NCBI GenBank assembly: GCA_965217825.1
Contig: OZ244571.1
Location: 4,588,001-4,652,000 of the forward strand
Source: VXNE01 sp965217825
GTDB taxonomy: Bacteria; Pseudomonadota; Gammaproteobacteria; Pseudomonadales; Azotimanducaceae
DNA length: 64,000 nt
Direction: 5' to 3'
Shown here: in pieces, positions 55,332 to 63,320 of the stretch
How positions within the stretch are numbered: the first letter of the stretch is position 1
How the letters are laid out: the number at the start of each line of letters is the position of its first letter
The notes under the pieces: generated by a model
What the model was told of the DNA's origin: nothing
Databases searched by the model: none
What the model saw: the letters and a program-made list of their open reading frames with translations, nothing else
Position numbers and translations under genes: made by a program

Positions 55332-58078
55332 AGCTCGCGTTCTGCATCTTCAGGGTCTTTCCGCACGGCGGGCTTTCCCGCGACTTCGTGAAGATCGCCA
55401 CGGCGTGCGCGCGGCGCGGCCACAGCGTGCGGGCCTACGCACGGCGATGGGACGCGCCCGCACCGGCGCCCATCGAGATGGTGACCGTACCCGTGAAAGG
55501 GATGACCAACCCCGCGCGCGACCGGCGGTTTGCGAAGTGGGTGGAAGACGACCTGAAACGGCGCGCGGTGGATCTGGTCGTCGGTTTCAACAAGATGCCC
55601 GGGTTGGACGTGTACTTCGCCGGCGACTCCTGTTTCGAGGAGAAGGCGCGAACGCAGCGGCCATGGGCTTACCGGCTCCTGTCCCGATATCGGCATTTCG
55701 CCGAATTCGAGCGGGCGGTATTCGACGACGACCGACAGGTCAAGATCCTTGCCATCGCGCCCGCGCAAAAGGCCGCATTTCAGCGCTACTACGGTACGGT
55801 GGAGACACGCTTCTTCGCGTTGCCGCCAGACCTCGATGTTGAGCGGACAACCAATCCTGAAGATTTCGACGCTCGGCGTTGGCTACGCCACGAGTTTCAA
55901 CTCTCCGACGGCGACCTGGCGCTACTGTTTGTCGGTTCGGGTTTCATCAAGAAGGGCCTGGATCGATTGCTACTCGCCGTAGCGGCATTGCCGGACGCGC
56001 TCGGCCGACGCACGCACCTGTTCATCCTGGGCGAGGACAGCCGACGTCGTTTCGAGCGACTCTCCGCGCGCCTGGCGATCGGCACCCGGGTTCACTTCCT
56101 CGGCGGGCGCGACGACGTGCCCCGATTCCTGCATGGCGCCGACGCCCTGGCGCTGCCCGCATACGACGAAGCCGGGGGTATGGTCATCCTCGAGGCCATC
56201 GGTGCGGGGCTGCCAGTCCTGGCGACGGACGTTTGCGGTCACGCGCCCCACGTATTGAGAGCGAATGCCGGTCTCGTATCGGCGTCACCCTTCGACCAGG
56301 TCCGTTTCAACAGCGCGCTGGCGGAAGTATTGACCTCACCAAAGCGAGAGAAATGGCGCGAGAACGGCCGACACTACGGCGCCAGCGGGGCGCTTTCCGG
56401 AGGCACCCGAACCGTGTGCGACCTGATCGAGAGCTTCGGCAGAGGCGAGACGCGTCCCATCGTCGCTTTCTGTCTGCATCGCTTCGCTGCCAGCGACCCG
56501 GTATCGTGCGATTGCACGCGAATCGCCGATGCTTGCCGCGCAGCCGGCTACCACGCGCGCGTATACGCCATGGCGCAAGAAGACCCGCCAGAGGACTTCC
56601 ATGGAACAAACGTCTCCGCAGAGCGCCAGCGACCGGGGACGGTTGATCCATGGTCGACGAGCGGGGCCGGGCCACAGGCGAAGCCGAAGGCGCCGGCTGT
56701 GGGGCACTTCGACGTGATCGTCGCTCCCGTCGCCTCCATGACCGACCACAAGAGAATCGAACGTTTCGAGCGCTGGGTTCTGCGTCATTTGCAGCACAAC
56801 CCCGTCCACTGCGTCGTCGGTTTCAACAAGATGCCCGGGCTCGATCTCTACATCGTGACGGAGCCGTGCGCGCAACGGGAAATCGACCGCGTGCGCGCGA
56901 ACCTCGGAGTTTCCCAGCCTATCCGGTTACGCGATGTTTTCCCCTTGGGCAGCGCCGCCAGCGCCCGGCAAATGCTCGCCTCGGAACGCGCGGTCTTCGA
57001 CGGCACGACGAAAGTGTTGACGACAAGCCCCCGCCAGCGCGATGACTATGCCGGCTATTGCCACATCGAACCGTCGATCGACGAGCACGCACACAACGGC
57101 GACCCCGCTTCGGTAGTCGCGCTCATCAGGCAGGTGGTGGAGGCGCGTGTCCGATCTCCATCCGCGAGCGATCCCGCAACTCCGGCGACCCCGCTTGGGC
57201 GGTTGCCCTCATCAGGCAATGGGCGGAGTCGCGTGCCCGAGCTCTATCTGCGAGATGACATGCGCGCCGCCTGGGCCGGCCGCGATCCGTTCGAGGTCGT
57301 GCGCGGTCTTCAGGGCGAAACATATCGCGTCGTCAAGAATCGGCGCACGCTGCGTTTCGTCGATGGCGGCGCCGCGTACTTCGCCAAGGTGCACGACGGT
57401 GTCGGATGGGCCGAAATACTGAAAGAACTATGCAACCTCAAATCGCCGGTGATGGGCGCGCAAAATGAATACGCGGCGTGCCGATATCTCGAGGCGCGCG
57501 GCATCAAGGCCCCCGGCGTCGCTGCCTTCGGCCGGCGCGGCCTGAATCCGGCGCGCGCGCGTTCGTTCGTCGTTTGCGATGCCCTCGATGGCTACGTCAG
57601 CCTGGAAGACGTGACCATGGCATGGCCGACCGACCCGCCGGAGCCAGCATTGCGACGGCGCCTGGTCTATGCGGTCGCCGACCTCGCGCATTCCCTGCAC
57701 GGGGCGGGCGTGAACCATCGCGACTTCTACATCTGCCACATCCTGGCAAACACCGCCGCGCTTTCGCGGGGGGAAGTGGATCTCGCCATCATCGACCTGC
57801 ACCGCGCGCAAATACGCCAACGCGTTCCGCGCCGGTGGGTACTGCGCGATCTGGCGGCGCTCATGTTTTCGACCGCCCACCTCGGCCTTCCCCGCAACGA
57901 CTACCTGCGGTTTCTAGCCCGCTACACAGGTCGACCGCTCCGAAGCGTGCTGCGGGAGGATGCCGCCTTCCTGCGCCGCGTCCGCCGCAGAACCGACCGA
58001 TTGCTGGCGGAGAACCAGACAAGGCAGGTTGTCGGCACGCACGAGAAGCCGGCGGTTGCCGTGCAGGAGCAGGCGTAG
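55328..58078 (+). CDS. waaG: LPS core fusion: WaaG glucosyltransferase + partial second WaaG domain + WaaP heptose kinase
   Basis: 916 residues. Residues 1-370 are a complete GT4 WaaG: AFCIFRVFPHGGLSRDFVKI, VVGFNKMPGLDVYFAGDSCF, FVGSGFIKKGLDRL and EAGGMVILEAIGAGLPV (~280). Residues ~375-600 repeat only the N-terminal WaaG half (VVGFNKMPGLDLYIVTEPCA) and carry repeat element D in frame at about 423-461. Residues ~637-900 are WaaP, the core heptose kinase: ELYLRDDMRAAW, RTLRFVDGGAAYFAKVHDGV, GINHRD-like GVNHRDFYICH (~797) and IIDLHRAQIRQRVPRRW. waaG and waaP are usually separate genes. A GTG at 57233 could still start WaaP alone. Confidence 0.88.
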   Translation: MKLAFCIFRVFPHGGLSRDFVKIATACARRGHSVRAYARRWDAPAPAPIEMVTVPVKGMTNPARDRRFAKWVEDDLKRRAVDLVVGFNKMPGLDVYFAGDSCFEEKARTQRPWAYRLLSRYRHFAEFERAVFDDDRQVKILAIAPAQKAAFQRYYGTVETRFFALPPDLDVERTTNPEDFDARRWLRHEFQLSDGDLALLFVGSGFIKKGLDRLLLAVAALPDALGRRTHLFILGEDSRRRFERLSARLAIGTRVHFLGGRDDVPRFLHGADALALPAYDEAGGMVILEAIGAGLPVLATDVCGHAPHVLRANAGLVSASPFDQVRFNSALAEVLTSPKREKWRENGRHYGASGALSGGTRTVCDLIESFGRGETRPIVAFCLHRFAASDPVSCDCTRIADACRAAGYHARVYAMAQEDPPEDFHGTNVSAERQRPGTVDPWSTSGAGPQAKPKAPAVGHFDVIVAPVASMTDHKRIERFERWVLRHLQHNPVHCVVGFNKMPGLDLYIVTEPCAQREIDRVRANLGVSQPIRLRDVFPLGSAASARQMLASERAVFDGTTKVLTTSPRQRDDYAGYCHIEPSIDEHAHNGDPASVVALIRQVVEARVRSPSASDPATPATPLGRLPSSGNGRSRVPELYLRDDMRAAWAGRDPFEVVRGLQGETYRVVKNRRTLRFVDGGAAYFAKVHDGVGWAEILKELCNLKSPVMGAQNEYAACRYLEARGIKAPGVAAFGRRGLNPARARSFVVCDALDGYVSLEDVTMAWPTDPPEPALRRRLVYAVADLAHSLHGAGVNHRDFYICHILANTAALSRGEVDLAIIDLHRAQIRQRVPRRWVLRDLAALMFSTAHLGLPRNDYLRFLARYTGRPLRSVLREDAAFLRRVRRRTDRLLAENQTRQVVGTHEKPAVAVQEQA
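56595..56709 (-). repeat. Two-hairpin dispersed element, copy D (in frame inside the waaG/waaP fusion)
   Basis: Starts ACTTCCATGGAACAAACG and ends GCTGTGGGGCACTT; the ACTT ends are exactly 111 bp apart, so 37 codons are added without a frameshift. Orientation is opposite to the ubiH copy, so it is read on its other strand and encodes a different peptide (GTNVSAERQRPGTVDPWSTS...). It splits the second WaaG-like domain between PPEDFH and FDVIVAPVASM. Confidence 0.92.
57098..57269 (+). repeat. 86-bp imperfect tandem repeat at the waaG-waaP junction
   Basis: GGCGACCCCGCTT and CTCATCAGGCA occur at 57098/57122 and again at 57184/57208, a period of 86 bp (roughly 70-75% alike by eye). 86 is not a multiple of three. 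The second unit read in its own frame gives VALIRQWAESRARALSAR and a stop at 57256-57258, overlapping a GTG at 57233 that begins the WaaP domain. The duplication therefore joined two overlapping genes into one frame. Confidence 0.7.
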
Positions 58079-58125
58079 ACGCCGAACTCGGCGCTGGTGG
58101 CGTTCGCTGATTGGTCGCTCGCGCG

Positions 58126-59208
58126 TCAGCCCCTCGAAGGCAGCGCGACGGTTGCCCGAGCAAAGGCGCTGGCCGTGCCCGACTGATTCTCGTTGCGCAC
58201 GTCGAGATCGACCAGGTGCTCGTCACCCTGGACATACTTGCGCGCGACGGTCCCGTAGACCGTGTTGGTGTCGCCGACCACGTTGGGATGGCGAACCTGG
58301 GTCACGAGCTTCTTCAACGTGCCGTCGTCTCCCATCCAGTCCGTGCACATCTGCACCAACCAGCACACCCGCTGGGGCCCGAAGTCGAACTGGCCCGGCA
58401 TGCTGCGCTTCCTCTTGGCGTGCTCCGCATCGAAGCGGCCACCGCCGCCCAGATCGCTCGAACCCGCCGCCTCCAGCGCAGCACGCGTGGAGCGGCGCGT
58501 GCCGAGCATACCGTGCGTGAACAGGAAGAGTTCGGTGACGCCATACGTGCCTTTTTTCAATGGCGGCATCTCATCAGCCTCGGCGACGTCCTCCCAGTAG
58601 CGGGTCTCGGCGCCCCGTCTTTCGACTTCCCAGACGAGGGCGTCCGCCGGCTCCTCCTTGACGCCGGACTTGTTCTCCCGGTCGTAGGTGATGGTCTGCT
58701 CGCCGCCGAGAATCTTGTAGCGCGCCATCAGCGTTCGCTTGGTGGCCACGAGCTCCTGGCGCTGATTGAAGTACGACACGAGTCCTGTGCAGATGCAGAA
58801 CGGACCGATCCGCCCACTCTCCTTGCGAACGACGGGCCCCACCTGCTCTTGGCAAATGATCGTGTCCCCGAGCCAAATCGGCCGGTAGATCTCCAGCTCG
58901 CCGCCCGCATAGTTCATGGCGAAATCCCGGGTGCGTGAGGAATCTATGTTCCCCTGGATCGCCGCGCCAACGCCGAGGCTCGTGCTGTAGACGAATGAGG
59001 GCATCGCGGTGATCATGCCGAAGCGGCTCTTGGCGGCGTATTCCTCATCGCGCCACAACGGGTTGCAGTCGCCGATGCCGTCACCGGCGCGCCGAATGTT
59101 GTCGAGACTCGCTTGCTTCGACGCGCGACCCGGCAATGACACGCCCGCGCCTTTCCTGTACTCCTCTTCGAATTCCTCTATGGTCGTGATGGGTGCCTGG
59201 TCCGCCAT
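58126..59208 (-). CDS. MaoC-like / FAS1-type double hotdog dehydratase family protein
   Basis: A 360-residue protein with two hotdog-fold regions. N-terminal domain: NPLWRDEEYAAKSRFGMITA, MPSFVYSTSLG; the GDT of LGDTIICQEQVGPV is typical. The C-terminal domain has THGMLGTRR and VNVTGDTN-like VVGDTNTVYGTVARKYVQGD, EHLVDLDVRNENQSGTASA. Such proteins hydrate or dehydrate acyl-CoA thioesters. It pairs on the same strand with the enoyl-CoA hydratase gene upstream, consistent with a shared acyl-CoA pathway. Confidence 0.85.
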   Translation of the reverse strand: MADQAPITTIEEFEEEYRKGAGVSLPGRASKQASLDNIRRAGDGIGDCNPLWRDEEYAAKSRFGMITAMPSFVYSTSLGVGAAIQGNIDSSRTRDFAMNYAGGELEIYRPIWLGDTIICQEQVGPVVRKESGRIGPFCICTGLVSYFNQRQELVATKRTLMARYKILGGEQTITYDRENKSGVKEEPADALVWEVERRGAETRYWEDVAEADEMPPLKKGTYGVTELFLFTHGMLGTRRSTRAALEAAGSSDLGGGGRFDAEHAKRKRSMPGQFDFGPQRVCWLVQMCTDWMGDDGTLKKLVTQVRHPNVVGDTNTVYGTVARKYVQGDEHLVDLDVRNENQSGTASAFARATVALPSRG

Positions 59209-59351
59209 GTCCTTTTTCTCCTTCGGTGAGTTGGTCGTCTATATAGCCTATCCACCATGTTGGCCAAAATGCCAATCGATTTCGACCTCGACGTGGAACA
59301 TGTCGTCGATTCCATACCAGCCCGTCGCCGTCGGCGGACTGGAATGACGCC

Positions 59352-60248
59352 TCACAGGCTCGAGAAGGGGAGATACGGGGCCAGCTCTCCGACCCTGAGC
59401 TCTCCCTCGCGTGTCTGTCCGCCCCGCTCCTCCAGGAAGGCCGTCATGAGCTTTTTGGACGCGGGGTCCTTGAGGGTCTCCGCGAAGAGCAGAATCTCCT
59501 GGTTGAGCGCGTCGTCCTGGGACATGGCAAGCGAATTCAGCACGCACTGCTTGGCCGCCGTCACGGCGACCGTCGGGAAGCTCGCGATGCGATGGGCTAG
59601 CGCGTCGACATGGGCCGACAGGGCCTCCTTTGACGGAAAGACGCGGTTCAGGTAACCCCAGCGCTCCGCTGTCTCCGCGTCGATGTCGACGCCGCCCAGG
59701 ATCATCTCGAGCGCGCGATTGCGGCCGATCAGCTTGGGCAGGTTCACCGTCCCATTTCCCCCCGGAAGGATGCCCAGCGGAACCTCCATCTGATTGAACT
59801 TCGTCTTGCCCGCAAGTCCGAAGCGCATGTCGCAGCCGCTGCAGAATTCATTGCCGCCACCACCGGCACGCCCGGCGATCTCCGCGATACTCACCTTCGG
59901 GCTCCTGCGAAGCATCTCCGCGCTGCTCGGTAGCAGCTCCTGACGGGCGGTGCCCTCCCGGATGGCTTGCATGCGGTTGTCGTTGAGAGGGTGCTCCTTC
60001 GTGCTGGTATCCGCGTCGACCCACTTCAGGATTCGGCTCACGTCGAAATGGGCGATGAAGAATTCCGGATCGGCGGACCGGAACACCATGACGCGCGTCG
60101 CGTCGTCCGACTCCGCCTCGCGGACAGCGGTCGCCAGTTCGCGGGACAGGTCGCCGGTCATGATGCCGGCGGGATGCTTGTGGTGAATCGTGATCGTGCG
60201 GACGCCCTCGCGGACATCCACCTTGAGAAGCTCGAATTCCGTCGACAT
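59352..60248 (-). CDS. Enoyl-CoA hydratase/isomerase family protein
   Basis: A 298-residue crotonase-fold protein: VRTITIHHKHPAGIMTGDLS, FRSADPEFFIAHFD, and the oxyanion-hole segment IAEIAGRAGGGGNEFCSGCD with LGILPGGNGTVNLPKLIGRN and RALEMILGG. The crotonase fold is clear. The usual catalytic glutamates are not obvious at GGGGNEF, so the reaction is uncertain. The gene lies upstream of the MaoC-like gene with a 143-bp gap. Confidence 0.85.
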   Translation of the reverse strand: MSTEFELLKVDVREGVRTITIHHKHPAGIMTGDLSRELATAVREAESDDATRVMVFRSADPEFFIAHFDVSRILKWVDADTSTKEHPLNDNRMQAIREGTARQELLPSSAEMLRRSPKVSIAEIAGRAGGGGNEFCSGCDMRFGLAGKTKFNQMEVPLGILPGGNGTVNLPKLIGRNRALEMILGGVDIDAETAERWGYLNRVFPSKEALSAHVDALAHRIASFPTVAVTAAKQCVLNSLAMSQDDALNQEILLFAETLKDPASKKLMTAFLEERGGQTREGELRVGELAPYLPFSSL

Positions 60249-60428
60249 CGTGATCGTTCCTTGTGCTGTGGGTTCAAGCCGGGACGGGCATTCTGATCAC
60301 GGGATCGCGTGTGGGGCAAGTGACGCAGTGCGCGGAACCACCGCAGCGCTCGACCGGACCGTGATCCAGCGCCACGCACCGTTGAGGGATATTTCGCACA
60401 CGCAATCAAGGATGCTAGCCTGGCGAGC

Positions 60429-61265
60429 GTGGCAAACAATCCCTGGACCGATGAGGAGAACGACCTGATCGTCGCGGACTATTTCGCGATGCTTGCGGCT
60501 GATCTCGTCAAACTTCCGTACAACAAGGCCGCGCACAATCGAGATCTGTGCGACCGAATCCACCGCGGACACGGTTCAATCGAATACAAGCATCGAAACA
60601 TTAGCGCCGTGTTGAAGGGCCTTGGTGAGAGCTGGATCCCGGGTTACAGACCCGCCTTCAATTTCCAGGCGTCGCTTGTGAATGCCGTTGTCCGCTGGCT
60701 CGACCGCAATCCAAAATACTTCCCCCTGGCGAATGCCTGGAACCGGACAACCGGCATTGAGGAGACAGCCGTGCTCCGGGTCGGGCCGCCACCCACTCTC
60801 AGCAACGAGCCGCCCCCAGATGAACTCAAACAGACGCTAGAGATGGCACGGAGATTCGACGTGGCTGGACGGGACGAACGCAACCGGGCCTTGGGGCGCG
60901 CCGGCGAAGAACGCGTGCTTTACCATGAGCGTGCGACCCTCACGGGAGCGGGCCGTCGCGATCTGGCAGAACGCGTGAGATGGGTGTCCGAGGAAGAAGG
61001 CGACGGCGGAGCCGGATACGATATCGCGAGCTTTTCGCCCGAGGGCCGAGACCGCCTGATCGAAGTAAAGACCACGAACGGGTGGGAGCGTACGCCTTTT
61101 CATATCACGCGGAACGAGCTCGCCGTAGCCGAAAGAATGTCTGCCGCGTGGCACCTCCTGAGGCTCTGGAACTTTGCCCGCGAGCCGAAGGCTTTTGAAC
61201 TACGCCCTCCCCTCGACGCACACGTAACGCTCATCGCCACCAGCTTTGAGGCCAGATTCAACTAA
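60429..61265 (+). CDS. DUF3883-domain protein (nuclease-like fold)
   Basis: 278 residues. The N-terminal half (WTDEENDLIVADYFAMLAAD, YKHRNISAVLKGLGESWIPG, YRPAFNFQASLVNAVVRWLD) is an uncharacterised domain seen with HNH or DUF3883 proteins. The C-terminal half is DUF3883: GRAGEERVLYHERATL, then GYDIASFSPEGRDRLIEVKT and HITRNELAVAERM. The E...GYD...EVK spacing matches the PD-(D/E)xK nuclease core. Such domains occur in defence and restriction proteins. Start is a GTG at 60429, divergent from the enoyl-CoA hydratase gene. Confidence 0.8.
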   Translation: MANNPWTDEENDLIVADYFAMLAADLVKLPYNKAAHNRDLCDRIHRGHGSIEYKHRNISAVLKGLGESWIPGYRPAFNFQASLVNAVVRWLDRNPKYFPLANAWNRTTGIEETAVLRVGPPPTLSNEPPPDELKQTLEMARRFDVAGRDERNRALGRAGEERVLYHERATLTGAGRRDLAERVRWVSEEEGDGGAGYDIASFSPEGRDRLIEVKTTNGWERTPFHITRNELAVAERMSAAWHLLRLWNFAREPKAFELRPPLDAHVTLIATSFEARFN

Positions 61266-61270
61266 ACCGG

Positions 61271-61471
61271 GTGGCTCACCGGGTCTCGGATGTCCTCGCC
61301 GCCGCTTTCACCCGAAATCTTTTAGGCGGACAAGTGCCGTCGCAGGAAGTTGAACGCGAATTCGATTTCTTCCGCAGGACCCTGCGGGTGCAAGCCGGGA
61401 TTGGCATGTATCCGCTTGTCGTCACTCCCGAAGGCATCAAAAAGCGCCAAGTATCCGTCGCGAGGAAATAA
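61271..61471 (+). CDS. Small hypothetical protein downstream of DUF3883 gene
   Basis: A 66-residue frame starting with GTG 5 bp after the DUF3883 stop: AHRVSDVLAAAFTRNLLGGQ, VPSQEVEREFDFFRRTLRVQ, AGIGMYPLVVTPEGIKKRQV. The close spacing suggests cotranscription. I do not recognise it, and the complementary strand is also open here, so it may not be real. Confidence 0.4.
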   Translation: MAHRVSDVLAAAFTRNLLGGQVPSQEVEREFDFFRRTLRVQAGIGMYPLVVTPEGIKKRQVSVARK

Positions 61472-61570
61472 CTCATCCTCGCCCTAAACTGACCCCGCGT
61501 CGATAGCGCAACGATGGCCGTGCAGTCGCCCCGTCGGGTCCGGCATTGGGGATGTCGCTTTAGCTGCGCG

Positions 61571-62176
61571 CTACAGGTCCTCGCTGTCGCGCGACTCGAG
61601 TTCCACGCCGTTGTGCACCAGTCGCGTCGACCAAGGGACCGGGTTGCGCATGGCGAAGTGGGCCATGCAGGAGCCTTCGGCCTCTTCCAGCAGCGACTGG
61701 ATCCGTTCCGGCGGTTCGGGGCTGTCGATAATGACGTGGGTCTCGACCTTTTCGCACTCGCCGGTGGTTCGGTGACCCAGTTCGCGCATGGTGCCGAGGG
61801 TGGTCATGAACCGGACCCGCTGTTCCAGGCGCATGGAAGTGACTTCGATCCTGCGTGTGTTCAGTATGTCCGTCATGTGCGTCATCAGGCAGAAGCCAAT
61901 GCCCGCGGTAAAGAACGCCAGCGGCGGCGGGGCCTGATCGTCGCCGACCGGGGGCTGCTCGTCGCAATACAGCGTCACCGGGCTGAATCCGGGGATGTTG
62001 ACCTGCACCGTGCCGGTCTTCTGCTGCTTCCCGTGCGCCTGGGCCACCATGTTGACCTCGAAGCGGAGCGGTTCCGGCGGTCGGGCTTTCCTGAAGGGTC
62101 CGGGCTCGAACTGCTCGGGAACGGGGGCCTCGGCCGCCTGCTCGCCGACAAAGTAGGGTTGGGAATGGAATTTCAT
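61571..62176 (-). CDS. OsmC family protein
   Basis: A 201-residue OsmC-fold protein. OsmC/Ohr enzymes reduce organic hydroperoxides with a cysteine pair. The core helix PPVGDDQAPPPLAFFTAGIG followed by FCLMTHMTDILN carries a conserved-position cysteine, and GSCMAHFAMRNP near the C-terminus carries a second. The N-terminal FEVNMVAQAHGKQQKTGTVQ strand pair is also typical. Spacing differs from Ohr, so peroxidase activity is unproven. It ends a minus-strand run with the DUF2817 gene 10 bp upstream. Confidence 0.82.
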   Translation of the reverse strand: MKFHSQPYFVGEQAAEAPVPEQFEPGPFRKARPPEPLRFEVNMVAQAHGKQQKTGTVQVNIPGFSPVTLYCDEQPPVGDDQAPPPLAFFTAGIGFCLMTHMTDILNTRRIEVTSMRLEQRVRFMTTLGTMRELGHRTTGECEKVETHVIIDSPEPPERIQSLLEEAEGSCMAHFAMRNPVPWSTRLVHNGVELESRDSEDL

Positions 62177-62186
62177 CTTCTTGGTC

Positions 62187-63284
62187 TCACAGGTCGTTCA
62201 ACAATTTGATGGTCTGGTCGATTCGGCGACGGAATCGCCGCCATATTCCGATGCGCCAGCCGGCGTCGTCCGGACAGAAGCAGTGCATCATCCGTTCGAC
62301 GCTGGCCTTGCGCTTCGACTCGCCGCGACATCCGGTGTGCCACAGGGTGTTCTCCTCGATCAGCGTAGTCAGCATCTCGTTCAGCGGCACGGTGCCGAAC
62401 TCGGGCGCCACGCCGATGACCACAGTGTCGTCTTCGAACCTGCCAAAGCATGACGGGATCGGACCGCTCACGTCGGGCGTCAGTGCGCCGCCTGGAATCA
62501 GCAACTCGTCCTCGCCGTAGCATCGGCAGGCCAGTTCGTAGCCCCGCGCACCGGGGTCTCGCGTGTAGATCAGGGTCTCCTGCCCGAAGAGACCGAGGCC
62601 CGTGTGAATGTCGATATGAATGGTCAAAGCCCCGCCCGGCAAGGCCTGGTCCAGAAAACCTCGCCAGGTTCGATTACTCCATGTGGGTGCGCGGCCGCCG
62701 AAATGGATTGCCGCCGGATCGCTGTATTGCCCCAATGTCAGTGCGCGTTGATAGCGTTGCGCGCCTTCGGCTGCCAGGTAGCGGGCCGCCACTCCGGTGG
62801 CGTCGGCCGCACGGCCCCCTTCCATCTCGCGGGCGGCAAATGCTCGGAACCTCAAGAAATCGTCGCTGTCCGCCAAAGGGCGGGAGAAGTCAATGAAGTT
62901 GCGGTTCACATCGACGTTGTCCTCGTTCACCCGACGACAGTACGAGAAGCCGAACGGATTGACGGCATGCACGAGATGGCACACGGAGTCGTCCGGAAGA
63001 GACTCTGCGATGCCGTCACGAAGCAGGCCCGTCTGTAATGCGGACCCCGCGTACCCCTCTATGCCGTGGGTGGCCGACGAAACGATCAGGGCGTAGCTGG
63101 CGCCCGCGTCGCCAACCGTCGCGATGTCCATGCAGAGATCTTCACCGGATACACCTCTGCCGCAAGGATTGAGATGGGAAATCACGGCCGCGCCCTGCTC
63201 TTCGGCTGCGCCAAGAAACGCCCCCCGCGCCTCATCGTATGAAGTGCTGTAGCAACTCAGGATGTCCCCTGGAAGAAAGGCCAT
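62187..63284 (-). CDS. DUF2817 (M14-like carboxypeptidase fold) protein
   Basis: A 365-residue protein of the DUF2817 family, related to M14 zinc carboxypeptidases. Seen: CYSTSYDEARGAFLGAAEEQ, LIVSSATHGIEGYAGSALQT with the H-x-x-E zinc motif (HGIE), NPFGFSYCRRVNEDNVDVNR with NFIDF, IHIDIHTGLGLFGQETLIYT with the third histidine, and GVAPEFGTVPLNEML with the catalytic glutamate. The metal site seems complete. The substrate is unknown. Confidence 0.88.
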   Translation of the reverse strand: MAFLPGDILSCYSTSYDEARGAFLGAAEEQGAAVISHLNPCGRGVSGEDLCMDIATVGDAGASYALIVSSATHGIEGYAGSALQTGLLRDGIAESLPDDSVCHLVHAVNPFGFSYCRRVNEDNVDVNRNFIDFSRPLADSDDFLRFRAFAAREMEGGRAADATGVAARYLAAEGAQRYQRALTLGQYSDPAAIHFGGRAPTWSNRTWRGFLDQALPGGALTIHIDIHTGLGLFGQETLIYTRDPGARGYELACRCYGEDELLIPGGALTPDVSGPIPSCFGRFEDDTVVIGVAPEFGTVPLNEMLTTLIEENTLWHTGCRGESKRKASVERMMHCFCPDDAGWRIGIWRRFRRRIDQTIKLLNDL

Positions 63285-63320
63285 CGAAGCTCGCGTGCGG
63301 CGGGGCCGACCCGACTGGGG

